A DNA stretch of 64,000 bases from Adiantum capillus-veneris (lineage: Eukaryota > Streptophyta > Polypodiopsida > Polypodiales > Pteridaceae), in contig CM043963.1 in the NCBI GenBank assembly GCA_014529385.2, positions 93,589,912-93,653,911 on the forward strand. Reading direction: 5' to 3'. The notes beneath the pieces are model-generated. The model made no database searches. It saw nothing but the letters and a program-made list of their open reading frames with translations, and was not told where the DNA came from. Below, in pieces: positions 25,901-37,920 of this stretch (within the stretch, counting starts at the first letter, position 1; each line of letters opens with the position of its first letter). The position numbers were made by a program, and so were the translations under genes.

Positions 25901-27505
25901 ACACCACACATAGCATTATCTCAAGGTAGGGGTAATCCTATAACTAGAGAGGGGGCACCACCTAGCATAAGTGCAGGTAGGACACAAACATACATGACCT
26001 AGGGTAGCAAAAGTGAGATGCCCTCTAGGTAACCAACATGAAATGGTGATATAGAAAACGTCCACATGTAGAAAATGCCTAGTCAACAGTCAGGCAGAGT
26101 GTGTACGAGAGAGGTACATGAAAAGGTCGTAATGGAGAAGACTGACTGATTAAAGAGGCCGCATGTGATGGAGCACAAGCAGAGTGATATACAAGAGATC
26201 AAACATCCTGCAAATGTGGGAATACAAAGCTAGGGAGAACAGAGAATGGACCCAAAGATCAACACAGCATTGCACACTTTTATTGGTGATGATGATACTT
26301 ACAAACGGTGGTCTTGACTGTTATAAACCTGGCTCTTGGAAGTAGGGATGCATGATGGAATGCGAGCGCCATATGGTGCATGGAGAAATATGGAGCTAGC
26401 GGGAGGTTAGCACAGGAGGTTAGATGAGGGAAAAAATCAAGACGATGGAGCCAATGGCAACATCAATCACCAACATCGAGATCCACCCGGGGTAGCATGG
26501 TGTGGATGCTATCCTAGCGTGCTTATGTTTCCTTGCGAGGGAGTAGTGGATGCCTTATGTGCATGGAGTGGTCGTGAGTAGTAACTCAACCATGGTGTGG
26601 TGGAGAATGGGGAAAATGGTGATATTCCCAAATGCTGAAATGCCCATGCTTGCAACAAAACATGATGCCATGAGTTCCCTAGCTTGGGAGGTGCATTATG
26701 TGCTTAGTGGTGCTGAAAATTTAGAGTGCATGGAGATAGTGTGTTCCGCCTTCACTTGTGTCCCTCTTGTGCTGAGCGCAAGACTCTTTATATAGGCTTG
26801 AGAGGTGGTGCTTACCTAATGGTACTTGCAAATATCTAATGGTTGCTATAGTGAGTGTAGATGCCTCTCTAGTAAGAGAGATAGAGAGGGAGAGAAGGTA
26901 GAGATAGATAGAGAGAGAGAGAAGAGTGGGATAAGGAGAGGTTTTTTAGAATCCACTAGCAAGTGGATAGGTTGTTAGGGAAGAGCGGAGTTCGGGGCAT
27001 TTACAAGGGTTTTGTTGATGGTTCGGGTGGCCAGTGTGAGGTTTAATGCTGCCAGAATTGGTACTTTGTTGCGTGAAGCCGAGATGCTACGTGTCACTTC
27101 CTCTCGCTGCCGGCCGGGGCGTGCCTTCGGCGTCTTTTCTTGAGTTGGTGGCGGCATCGCGATCTTTTGATGTTCTTCTTCTTTGTTGATGATGTCTGTT
27201 CTTTTTTTTTTGGTTGGTGTTCGTATATGCGTGTGTGTACTATGTGTATGGGTGAGTTTGTGTAGGCATGTGTGTATATATGTGAGTGCGTGAGTGTGAC
27301 TATGTGCGTTTTATGCGTGTCGGTGCTTGTATGTATATGGTGCGCTTATATTTGGGTTTTGCTCGTAAGTGCGTATGCACGTGCATGCATGGGTGTATAA
27401 TGTGTGAGTGTCGTATATATACCATGGGTTGTGTGTGTGTCTAGAGTGTGTGAAAGTGTTTATGTAAGCAATCAAGGGTGTGTGAGTGTGGGAATGAGGA
27501 AGAGA

Positions 27506-27508
<3 letters not shown>

Positions 27509-27573
<65 letters not shown>
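27509..27573 (+). repeat. (AT)n microsatellite
   Basis: About 65 bases of pure AT. The same place in copy A (near 18825-18840) has only a few TA repeats, so the tract grew, or was lost in A, after duplication. Confidence 0.95.
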
Positions 27574-27574
<1 letters not shown>

Positions 27575-27879
27575 TTATATTTATACTTAAAAAATAAATA
27601 AATAAATATTACGTACAGCTTCTTACAGAGAAAACGAGGGGGAGGAGATGGCATGAGTGAGAGGGGGGGAATGGTGAGAGGATGTGTGTGTGTGTGTGTG
27701 AAAGTTTGTAGGTGTGTGAAAGTGTGTAGGTGAGAGAGGGTTCTGAAATGGGGGCGGCACCTGCGACCTGATGAGGGAGAGAGCACGGGAGAGAGATATT
27801 ATGGCATTCGAGCAAAGCCGAGAGGGGGGGAAGGGGTGAGGGGGTAGTGTATGTGGATATGGTGTGTGTGGTGGGGGTC

Positions 27880-27881
<2 letters not shown>

Positions 27882-27944
<63 letters not shown>

Positions 27945-28114
27945 GGATTCGGGACCATTGCTTGGCTGACGGAAATGAGGGAGAGGGGGGTGAGGTCAAT
28001 GGTGTGGGGAGATGTAGTGGGTCGGCGGGGGGTCGAGGGGTCTGAGTTGAGGGGTGAGGTGTTGGTTATGAGAGAAAGAGAGTGATTTACCCTTCATGTG
28101 CCCGCGGGGCCATT

Positions 28115-28195
<81 letters not shown>
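27882..28195 (+). repeat. Two (GA)n tracts at the end of copy B
   Basis: Tracts lie at about 27882-27941 and 28117-28195, with the spacer also found in copy A at 19439-19616. Homology between A and B ends at the second tract. Confidence 0.95.
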
Positions 28196-28197
<2 letters not shown>

Positions 28198-29460
28198 AGG
28201 ACGAAGAAGGGAGAGAGAAGAGTAGGGAGAGAGGGAAGGACTAAGTGTAGGGAGCTTGGGAGAGTGATGAGTGTGTGAGAGAGGTCGGCCCGCCATAGGT
28301 AAACGAGGGGGGGTTGGTGAAGTGGTGAGAGATTCTCTGAGGGGGGGGGGGGGTGTTATGCGGCCCGCCAGGCAGGAGAGAGAAAGAAAGGGTAAGAGAG
28401 AGAGATAAGGCTCTAATATGAATAATGGAAGAGGGAGAGGGAGACTTTGTAAAAGCATGGCAGCACGCCAGTGGAAGAAAAAACAGAGACAACTTGTTTT
28501 ATGCGCCCTACGGGGTTTGGTGGAAGAGAGAGAGGGAAAATAAAAGATGAGAGGGAGTGTGTGGTGCCCAAAGGAGATGTGGCAGCCTACTTCATGCAGG
28601 CGAGTTGGTGACGACGATAATAATACAAAGAAACTTTTTTTTTTTGTTGTTTTTACCTCCGGCTTCTTGGATGGGTTGATTTTTTGTGGTTTTGATCTCA
28701 AAAACTCGGTCGTCCGACGACTGCAGTTTCTTTAGCCGAGCTAGAGGGCAGTGCGGCTAAATTGGTATCATTAGCCCTCCCCCTAAGGTTAAGGCATTTA
28801 TGCCTCTAAAGACCAAGAAATGCAATCTGAGTCATTCTGGCTCCTTTGAAGCATCAATAACGCAATGGCACACTTTATAGTGAATAAAATTTTGTTTTTA
28901 AGTTATAAGTTTTTCAAAGTTATTCACCTTGAAATGTTTAATTGATAGAATTTTGCGTATAATGTTGAATTTTTTCAGACCACTCAATGTAGATTAGGAA
29001 AAAGCACTTTTAGTGGCTTTTATTTGAAACTCCAAATTCAACTTAATCGAGAAATAATAGTGACATTCTTACCAAAAAAGTTTTTTCAATGTTCCATTCA
29101 ACAAGTAGGACAAACCATAAGAGAGAATCAAGACCCAACAAAAAATAGGATGAAAGTCCTATGGATGCATGTTAAAAAAATCTAACTATTTATGATTATA
29201 CTAACATCAAGTATACAAGCAAGACCATCAAAGTACAACCATAATGTGTTATTCTTCTTACTCTTTATATAACAACAAAAAATTAAAAGGTATTCCTAAT
29301 GGCTTCAAAAAGATTAAAAGGGATTCTTACTTCAAAGATTCTCTCAATAACAACAAAAAAGATGCGCTAGTCTATACATACATCAACAGACAATGACGAA
29401 GCACGTAGATTTGCAATAGTATCAGTTGGACATGAGAAGGAGAGATACAAATTTGTATGA

Positions 29461-29516
<56 letters not shown>

Positions 29517-29701
29517 CCACTTTAAAGAGGAGAAAATGCTAAGTAGAAGAAAAACACAAGTAGAAGAGAAACATAAATATACAATGTGAAGTAGATCACC
29601 TCTTTATATAGACACAAAAGGTATTTTGACTTTCCACCTTCATATACCTTTTGACTTTTCACCTTTTGACTCTCCACCTCCATTTGTCTTTTGACTTTTC
29701 T
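28196..29701. other. Intergenic DNA with purine-rich start
   Basis: 28196-28560 is purine-rich and simple in sequence. Beyond that I see AT-rich DNA without coding potential. A GA tract lies at 29466-29516. TGGTATCATTAGCC at 28763 resembles a copia PBS but no LTR can be paired with it. Confidence 0.55.
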
Positions 29702-29903
29702 CCTCCATCTTTATTTTCATTTCCTAACCTCACCCTTCACTTAGGCACTTAATATGTTTTGAACAACTTTTTATTTTTTTGAGATTGGGGAGACCTAATT
29801 CGCCTCCATCTGTCTTTTTATTTCCTAAACCTCACCCTTCACTTAGGCACTTATTATGTCTTGAAAGACTTTTATTTTTTTGAGATTGGGGAGACCTAAT
29901 AGC
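29702..29903 (+). repeat. Two-unit tandem duplication, period 101 bp
   Basis: The block CCTCCATCTNTNTTT...GAGATTGGGGAGACCTAAT occurs at 29702 and 29803 with few differences. Confidence 0.85.
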
Positions 29904-29974
29904 AAGAATGTCAAAGTGCAAGCAAAATCCACGATTAGAGTTGCTCACTTCACAAGCATGAATAAGAATAAGAG

Positions 29975-30390
29975 CCATTATTAGGATTCTTCAGAATGAC
30001 CTATTCTTGGGAGGGAAGGTGTTCAAGAGTCAAGCGTTACTCATAGTCATGCAAATTGTGAGATACTTCTATTTTTGTCATGTTTGGAAGGCAAAGAATG
30101 ATCCCGATATTCGGCAACACATTGAAAATAGCTAAATTCACAAAGATACTCCAAGAAAGTATAGAGGCGGTCATCGACTTCTAGAAACAAATTAACTTTG
30201 ATGAGTGGAACAAGGCCTTAGGAATTGTTATGACTGACTTTCTTGGATTAAAGGGTGGGCTCATCACTTGCCATAGGGTGGCTCCCCTATCAACCGATGT
30301 AGTGATGACCTAGGGAAGCTATTGTGTCTCGGCATGAGCATGATATTAACTTGTAATTTCTTTCTATATTAATATAGTCTACTCACAGTT
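29975..30390 (+). pseudogene. Possible LINE 3' end remnant
   Basis: One plus-strand frame reads KVFKSQALLIVMQIVRYFYF followed by CHVWKAKNDPDIRQHIENS. This is reminiscent of the region after the zinc-binding domain in plant L1-like LINEs, where W-x-A-R/K-N is typical. A frameshifted continuation GIVMTDFLGLKGG and a closing TTGTAATTTCTTTCTATATT segment are also LINE-like. The evidence is weak: no RT motif is nearby. Confidence 0.3.
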
Positions 30391-30485
30391 GTGAGTTTTC
30401 CCATTAATCAACTTCCAATGAAAAACTCTTGAACATGGATAATGTATTAGCAAAAAAGCCCCCATTTGGTCTGGCTAACTTCACA

Positions 30486-32128
30486 TGAAAAACCATGAAC
30501 AACACTTCAAAAAAAATACAAAGTAGAAAATCATAAACTTGGGAAATAGTGTAACATTTCATGACCTAAAAACTTGTGTGTAGCGGATATTGGCATGAAC
30601 ATAGTGGGCATTTCATTAGAATAGATTCCTAATGAGAATTACAAGAGTGCTTGGGTGGAGAGAGCAACAGAAAGCATAACACCTAGTTAGATAGCATCAA
30701 CAATACTTTCAAAAGAGAGATAAATTAAGCTATTGACAACAGTTGAGGACAAGATTTGCATGGAGCCGGTCACCCCTCCAAAAGGCTTTGTATTATGGTT
30801 TCTCCCATCAAGAGAGACATTGTACAATACAATTCTTTGTGTTCCTTCAAGACTAGCTAGTGCAATGAAGATGAAAGATTCATGCACTAAGCAAAACACT
30901 TAGTAAACACAACTTTAATTATCCCCGTTCTCAGACCCAAGACCTCACACACCTTCGAAGATGGTGAGAGCTAGCAGGGTATGAGAGTAGATTGAGAGAA
31001 AGAAGGAGTATCTTACGAGAAAGATGTACATCTCCTCACATAATCACTCATACTAGCATAGCTTAGCTTAGTAATTAGCTTGGTAGAGGAGATGAGCATG
31101 CATTGAATCTTGGCTCTTGGTTGGATTTGCATCCACATGCCAAGAGTGTGTTGATGTAGGCTTCTATCTCACAATCTTGGAGTAGGAGATGAGATCTCCA
31201 TTAAATCTTGGGAAGAGATAGTCTTCTCTTTCTTCAAACATAAGATTGTGTGAATGTGTGTGTGATAATACCTTGCAAAAATCAGCCCCCTCTCTCTCTT
31301 GGGCGAGCCCTCTTACTGATTGCTCTTGCAGGCTCCCCATTGGACCTCCCCAAGTCAAGCCAATGGCTTTTAAGCAGCATAAGTGATAGCCTTCTGACAT
31401 GTGTCCCCCTTTCGCCTTTTGTGAGAGCTTTGATAATTTAATAATTAAACTAAACTCTCATTGGACCCCTTTGCCTCCTGGCCAATAGGAATCAGGCAAG
31501 CCATTGGGCTCCTGAATGCTCATTGGACCCCTTGGGAGACTGTCCAATAGTCTTCAAGGAGATTTTATTCTCATTGGTTATTATATTAAGTGTTTTTAAA
31601 TTAATTAAAGTAGATTTACTCTAGCCTAATTCTCATTGGTCCACCTCCAAGGCCATCCAATAGGAATTGGGCACACCTTGTGGGCATCTGGGCTAGGGAG
31701 CTGACATGTGTCCCTAATTCCCTTTGTGTAAAGGGAGCCTGTGTGTGTCTGTGACTCTCTCATCCCCTAGAAGAAGGGCTCGCCCCCTCCGATGTAGGGA
31801 TATGCAAAGACTTTTTAGTTACACACAAAGCATCCAATTTCCCCTATGGTTGACCTTTGGACACAACCTTTGAATTTTGGAACCTTAGCATTTTGGAGTT
31901 CTTAATGGGCTGAACCTTAGGGTCTTTTTCGCCCATTGTTGCACATGGCTCTTTTGCAGATGGCCCCCCCTTTGGATCTCTATTTTCCCTCCTTTGGATC
32001 CCTACTGTGGCCGGTATGCTAGCTTAACCAATATTCTAGCTTTTTCTCCCCTGGCACTTCCCCACATTAAATGATCAGTTTAATATGAGAAAATCATTTA
32101 GGAGAATTATATATTGATTATTATGACA
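30486..32128 (-). repeat. Chromovirus LTR I (3' LTR)
   Basis: On the minus strand it starts TGTCATAATAATCAATAT at 32128, right after the polypurine tract, and ends near 30486. The last ~10 bases, which should read CAATGTTACA, are altered, so its outer border is eroded. It matches LTR II (37921-39552) at about 97% by eye and LTR III over its length. The open frames at 31164-31400 and 30687-30899 lie within the LTR and are probably not genes. Confidence 0.85.
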
Positions 32129-32166
32129 TTACCTCTCTCTTGAAATCATAGTCGTCCTCGACTATG
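32129..32166 (-). other. Chromovirus polypurine tract with adjacent hairpin
   Basis: The minus strand reads TTTCAAGAGAGAGGTAA and then the LTR. Directly upstream, 32147-32166 forms a perfect 8-bp hairpin CATAGTCG-AGGA-CGACTATG. The hairpin is identical in the second element at 39571-39590. Confidence 0.75.
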
Positions 32167-32484
32167 GTGTAGAGAAGATAAAGCATATTCATGAGTCCTT
32201 TTCTTAGCGGGTAGAGGATCCCTATGTTACCCTACGACATCATTCCACAATGGATGACTAGTCCATGTGGCGCTTGAGAGCCTGAGGCTGCCGCAAGCAT
32301 GTCTGCACATTAGTCCTATCAGTCTTCCATAGTAGAGTGACAAGCTCTACTTGGTGTTTGGGAGACGTCGTCTCCGCAAACTTGATCTAAGCATGCATAC
32401 TACTTAATTTTTGTGCACAATAAAGAAAAAGAGAGTCTTATAAGACAAAAAAACTTTGTTCATTTTTAACATTTTGTACTTTGC

Positions 32485-33741
32485 TTACTCTTGGGAAGCA
32501 TTGTAAGGATTGGCAAGGTTTAGGTTATCCTTTAATTGTATGCCTTGCATCCATCTAGCATCTTCAAAAGGATAATTCTTAAACTTAATAAGATATCGTC
32601 GGCGGATAGTCTTACCGCCTCTTAATACCTTGTCTTCATGTCGGAGAATGGACTCGGGCTGCAGCACCTCCTCTTGGTCCTCGATCTCCGGTGGGTCTTC
32701 AATAGTTGGTTCTTGAGATGGCTCTCCTTTGTAAGGCTTTAATACGCTCACATGGAAAGCATTGTGTATGAGCCAATGATTGGGCAACTTGAGTTGATAG
32801 GCCATATCATTGATTGGCCTAAGAATCTGGAAGGGACCATAGTACCTTTTTGCTAGTTTAGCATAGTACTTTTGGTGGCCCGTAGGATTCTTGCCCGTCG
32901 TGTGCCTTAATCGAGCCTTGGGAAACTTTAACAAGACCCAATCGTTTTCTTTAAAGGCTTGGGCTCTTCTGTGCTTGTCAGCAGCAGCCTTTTGCCTTTG
33001 CTGTGAGATAGAGATAGCATCCTTAATCTTTTGAAAAGATTCTTGTAGGTCTCGGCTATACTCATCTGCAGCGAAGATCTTCCCATGTACCTTAAGTAGC
33101 AAGGGACTTTTTGATCTTCCGTCAATTACCTCGAAAGGTTCTTTTCCCGTGGAAGTATGTACAATGTTATTGTAAGCATACTCCACCAAGGGTAAGTACT
33201 TCTCCCATTGGGATCTTTGATCTACTTCCGTTACATAGGATTTTAGGAGATCGATAATTGTTAGGTTAGCTATTTCACTTTGGCCATCCGTTTGTGGATG
33301 ATAGGCCGAAGAGAAGTTTAGCCTTGTTCCTAAATTCTCAAAGAGACCCTTCCGGAAATTACTGGTCATTCTAGGATCTCTATCCGACACTATGGACATT
33401 GGCAAGCCATGGTACTTGAAAATTTGTGAAATGAAGAGGGTTGCCATTTGATGGGATTTGATAGTATTTTTGACAGGTATAAAATGAGCTTGTTTACTGA
33501 ACGTGTCTACTATCGTCCATATTCCCGTATTCCCATGGATAGACTAAGGCAATCCAAAGATAAAATCCATGGATATGCTCTCCCATGGTGAATTAGGGAT
33601 TGGCAAGGGTTGAAGCAATCCAAGTTGCTTCCCTCTATCAAATTTTGTCTTTTGGCATACCACACATTTAGAAACATACTCTTGTATGTTTACTTTCATG
33701 GTAGGCCAATAGAAATATGTTTCAATTCCCTTTAAGGTAGA
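32485..33741 (-). pseudogene. Chromovirus integrase with C-terminal chromodomain
   Basis: This is the last part of pol in the same frame as RT/RNase H. After a stop at 33742-33744 come the zinc-finger half (YVSKCVVCQKTKFDRGKQLG) and the core: SISMDFIFGLP (first Asp), IVSDRDPRM (second Asp) and HPQTDGQSEIAN (Glu). A second stop lies at 33544-33546. A long C-terminal region holds KARLRHTTGKNP, RYYGPFQIL and HVSVLKPYKG. The chromodomain follows at the end (ILRHEDKVLRGGKTIRRRYL to ARWMQGIQLKDN), before the stop at 32485. Chromodomains direct insertion to particular chromatin in this lineage. The DDE residues are all present; only the stops break it. Confidence 0.88.
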
Positions 33742-35169
33742 CTAAATCCCCCTATGCCCTGCATAAGGTGGAGCATGAGATTCATACATTACTTTCTCAT
33801 GTAGTGAGTTAGTAACACATAGTCTATAGCCATAGAGAAGATAACCATCTTGTAAAGTAAATGGTTCTTCTTTCTTCCCTAATGCAAGGGCTGAAATTAC
33901 ATCTCTAAAATCGGGATCAATAGCGTACTCATTTATCATTGAAGATATATCATTGTCAGTTGCTATGGAAACAACATTCACTCTCGGTCGTCTTGAGAGT
34001 GCATCAGCTACTTGATTATGCTTACCAGCAATGTGAGCAATATGAAAATGAAATTGCGAAAGGAAATTTGCCCACCTCATTTGTTTGTCGGAGATCTTGG
34101 TTTGTGTCATGAAGTACTTAAGACTTTGGTGATCCATTCGCAGAATGAAAGGAGTCCCCAATAAATAGTGCTTCCATGAGTCTAAGGCATGTAGATCTAC
34201 AAGGAATTCCTTTTCATATATGCCTAAAGCTTGCTCAACAGGGTCGAGCCTTCGACTCTCATAGCCTATGGTGTGCCCTTCTTGGAGTAAAACAGCTCCA
34301 AGGCAATCACCACAAGCATCACATTGGACCTCAAATGGTTTTGAGAGATCCGATAGTGTAAGCACAGGTTGAGAGATAAGCTTTTCTTTAAGCTTTTGGA
34401 AAGCATTGTTCTGCTTAGCAGACCATGTGTACCTAACACTTTTCTTTGTTAGGTCATGTAGTGGTCCCGCAATTTGTGAGAACTTTTCTATGAAGCGTCT
34501 ATAGTATGCACACATACCTATAAAGATTCTTAGTTCATGAAGATTCCTTGGTTTAGGCCATCCTTTTATTACCTCTAACTTTGATGGATCCATTTGGATG
34601 CCATCTTGAGAGATAATGTGACCTAAATACTGAATCTCTTGCAAGAAAAATTCACTTTTCTTTCGATTAACATAGAGTTTATTCTCTCTCAAAACTTGAA
34701 ATATTACCTGGAGGTGTTGCTTGTGTTTGTCTAATGAATTAGAGTAGATGATAATATCATCAAAGAACACTCCAGTGAAGGTTCGATGAGGCCTCAATAG
34801 CTTCTCCATCAAGCGGTTGAATGTGGCTGGTGCATTGGTCAAGCCAAAAGGCATGACAATGTATTCATAAAGACCAAATGTGGTGCGAAATGCAGTCTTT
34901 ACAATATCTTGATCAATTATCCTTATTTGATGATAGCCACTTTTTAGGTCAATCCTACTGAAGTAGGTCGATCCTTGTAGCTTATCAAATAGGTCTTCTA
35001 CCCATGGAACGGGAAACCTATTCTTGATAGTGATCCTATTTAGTGCTCTATAGTCGACACACATACGATATGTGCCGTCTTTATTTTGCACTAATAGCAC
35101 AGGTGAGCAAAATGGAGATGAGCTAGGCCTAACCATGCCCTTCTCAACTAACTCATGCACTTGCCGCAT
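33742..35169 (-). pseudogene. Chromovirus reverse transcriptase and RNase H (long open stretch)
   Basis: A 475-codon open frame encodes RT and RNase H. RT motifs: VEKGMVRPSSSPFCSPVLLV, RMCVDYRALN, FSRIDLKSGYHQIRI, VMPFGLTNAPATFNRLM and the catalytic FFDDIIIYS with both Asp residues. RNase H: FEVQCDACGDCLGAVLLQEG, EKEFLVDLHALDSWKHYL, MDHQSLKY and GKHNQVADALSRRP. The connection to the upstream protease frame overlaps near 35148-35169, a frame change. It ends at the stop 33742-33744, where integrase would continue. The length of the open stretch suggests a fairly young insertion. Confidence 0.9.
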
Positions 35170-36000
35170 AATCTCCTCTTGTTGAGCTTGAGAAACTCTA
35201 TAAAGAGGTTTGTTAGGTGGTGAACTTCCTGGAAGAAGTTCAATTGCATGGTCATCATTACTTGTTTAGGAGGTAGCTCACAAGGGATGTCGTCAATAAT
35301 AACATCTTGAAACCCCTTGAGAAAATTGGATAACTCTAATTCCTTTTGGTTGCTTTTATTTTCTTTTGCTACAGCATTAGGTTCATTTTGAAAATCTTTA
35401 ACAAAAATCATGTACATGGAAATAGAGCTCTTTTTTGACTTGTTGAAAGCTGGTGTATGTACAATGGGAATAGTGTTACCCATTTCCTTAGCATCTATAT
35501 ACATGTCTTTTTCCCTGAACTTAAAGGAGATTCTCCTTTCAGGAAATTTAACATTTGCAGCCAGGCGATCAAACCATGGTGCCCCTAGGATTACATCCTC
35601 ATGCTTGAGAGGAGAGATAAAGAAGTCCTCTTTGTCCACATAGCCTTGGACATGAAGCCTCAGTTTCCCGATTAAGGGAGTGATTGAAGCTTCTTGCCCC
35701 TTGAAGGCACTGTCTGCGGGTAGGACATCTCCCATCTCATAGGATTGTATGCCTAGCTTGGTGGCCAACTCTATAGATATAAAATTGTGAGTAGAACCAG
35801 GGTCAAAGAGAATAAAAGCATCATGTTCTCTTACCTTTCCCCAAGCATGGCATAGAGGAGATCCTTTGTGGTGAGTTTGGTGAGTCTCCTTCTCTTGGAT
35901 TTCAACCAAGGAATCTCCAGGAGGATCTTGGTGGTTGTTCTTTTGGGGACAAGCGCGGTACACATGCCCTTGTTCGCCGCACTTGAAGCACCGTTTATCC
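35148..36000 (-). pseudogene. Chromovirus zinc knuckle and aspartic protease
   Basis: The minus strand encodes CFKCGEQGHVYRAC, a CX2CX4HX4C knuckle at about 35957-35998. A spacer is followed by the protease: FILFDPGSTHNFISIELATK, where the active-site Asp lies in D-P-G-S rather than D-S-G. VILGAPWFDRLAANVKFP comes later. The protease would process the Gag-Pol polyprotein; the D-P-G-S variant occurs in other plant gypsy elements as far as I recall. The frame runs past the protease to about 35148, then changes for RT. Neighbouring open frames on the opposite strand are shadows. Confidence 0.8.
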
Positions 36001-37503
36001 TTGCGATAACGCTCAAGCTCTTCAGGAGAGAGTTTGTTCTTACCTTTGTAAACTCCCTTCTCTTTAGCTTTGTTGGAGTTGCCCTTAGGAGACTTTTGGA
36101 CATTATCCTTCCCCTTAGGCTCATTGGAACCCTTGTTTTCTGGGGGCTTATTATTTTTTTTAGCCCCCGTTTGGAAATTGATTCATGAGGCCACCATAGT
36201 ATGGTGTATTACCGCCGATATGGTACGTGGCCTTTGGGAGTTGACATACTCCGCCATTTCTTCGGTTAAGCCCGCACAAAATTGTTGCTTTTGCTCTCCA
36301 AAATCCAACTTTTTGAAGACAGTGGCTTTGAGTTGTAGGTCCCAAAACTTGTCTACATATTTGTGGATGGATTCATAGGGAGAGAGCTTTAAGCTTCGCC
36401 ATTCGGTGAGTACTTTGTCTTTGGCATTGGTGGCAAAAAACTACTTCATAATGGAAGCTCTTAAAGCTTTCCATGTTCGTGGAGCTTCACCGTTGGCTTG
36501 TAGGCTAGACCACCATTGCCTCACGGACTTTTGAAAGTGCTTAGCTACATGGCGTAGCTTAGAGGACTTCGTGAAGCCCTCATCTCCAAACGCCACATCA
36601 AATTGCTGGATAAGGCCAAGACTTTGTCCGTAGCACCAAAGGTACCATCATAGGTAAGGAAAGAGATGCTCTTCCCTCCCTCTTTGAATTTCTTCAACTT
36701 GGATGACCTCTTCCATGCGGCATAGGATTTCCTATGGCCTCTTCTTTTTGATGGTTCAAAGGTTGCACCATCACTTTCTTCAGAAGGTGAAGAATTTGAA
36801 GAAGGTGGAGAAGAGGGTGACCTCTTTCTCGCCTTTTTCTTGTCTTGATCTTCTTTGTCTTCACCATCACTTTCATAAGAGGAAGAGAAGAGGGTGACCT
36901 CTTTCTCGCCTTTTTCTTGTCTTGATCTTCGTTGTCTTCACCATCACTTTCATAAGAGGAAGAGGATGGAGAAGAGGGTGTCCTCTTTATCGCCTTTTTC
37001 TTCTCTTGCTTTTTATCATCCCTCTTTGAGTTATGGCATGGAGAAGAGTGTGATGGTCTTCTCCGCTTTGGTGGTGATGGAGAGCATTTAGCCCACCGTC
37101 TTCGTGGAGCCATCTCCGTCGAGGTGGCGGGAGACTCACTTCTTTCTCGTTCCTTCAATGGAGGCTCTTGAGTTCTCCTTTGGGAAGGAGATGCATCATC
37201 AAGAAGTAAATTCTTGAGCCCTTCGTAGGGATTCTCTTCTTCTTCCCGAATCGGAGAAAGACCTCTTTTGGGAGTCTCACAAGGAGGCTTCCTAGGTGTT
37301 CTCTCGTCATGGTGATGAGCTTGGAGAATCCCGTGAGCACGGAGCTGCCGTTGCACTTCGCTTTGGAGAGATGGATTGCCCATGGCTTGTTGAAGCCTAG
37401 AAACAAGATAGTTAACAAGCATTGAAGCATCATTAGTAGCTTGCTCATGAGCAAAATCAAAGTTATCAACATTAATTTCACTCTCTTTACTATTGTCAGC
37501 CAT
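36001..37503 (-). pseudogene. Chromovirus gag
   Basis: The likely start is MADNSKESEINVDNFDF at 37503. An N-terminal region of basic and Ser-rich low complexity follows (36700-37150), with two or three tandem copies of an RKRSPSS-like segment. The frame breaks near 36610. The capsid core is in another frame: WWSSLQANGEAPRTWKAL, LSPYESIHKYVDKFWDLQLK and GLTEEMAEYVNSQRP, typical of retrotransposon Gag. A TAG lies at 36441-36443. Gag would form the particle and package RNA. The Ser/Arg-rich repeats at 36760-36990 vary by slippage and probably caused one of the frame changes. Confidence 0.8.
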
Positions 37504-37907
37504 TCTAACAACTTTTAGGTGTAAACTTTTTAAGTGTATTTTGGAACTTCAAGCCCTAGTTGCTACTCCTCTTTAACCCTTTAGAAAAAGCACTCAAGCT
37601 ATTGTACCCGCGGCTCGAATACCATTAATTGCAAGGAATAGAAGAGAGGGTCTTTCGACACCAAAACAACACCGGCTCCTGTCAAGCTTCTAATAGCTCA
37701 ATAGTGGTTAAGCCGTAGGCAAGCCCCGTAGGACTCCACTATTAAGACCATAGCTCTGGACGATGATGCCCCGTTAACTGCACAAAGGTAGGCGCACTGC
37801 AAGGCTGAAAAATCCCTATTCTACTTACTCACAGGCAATTAATAATACCAACCATTTATAGCTAGCTTGAGGACCTCCCTTCTTGAGCAAGAAAAGAGAA
37901 ACCTTGT
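37504..37907 (-). other. Untranslated leader of the chromovirus
   Basis: About 400 bases between PBS and gag start without recognisable coding content. Confidence 0.6.
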
Positions 37908-37920
37908 GCTCTGATACCCA
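37908..37920 (-). other. Chromovirus primer-binding site
   Basis: The minus strand reads TGGGTATCAGAGC directly after the LTR end TTACA. It is the initiator-Met site TGGTATCAGAGC with one extra G. Confidence 0.8.

Larger units (their letters stand above)
20939..28195. repeat. Segmental duplication, copy B
   Basis: It is matched in order by copy A (12192-19722), from TAGCATGTATACAAC to the last GA tract. Copy B preserves the LTR/PBS border that copy A has lost. It carries a 65-bp AT tract where A has only about 10 bp, and lacks one GA tract and spacer. The shared open frames on the minus strand (21367-21582, 22420-22704, 23283-23480) are unrecognised. Confidence 0.85.

Noticed and set aside
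28741-28800. TGGTATCATTAGCC at 28763 as a copia primer-binding site
   Set aside because: No LTR end, matching second LTR or gag follows; a single short match is not enough.
31164-31441. Open frames repeated at 31.2, 38.6 and 41.4 kb as a conserved small gene
   Set aside because: All three lie at the same place in the chromovirus LTR; conservation is explained by LTR homology.
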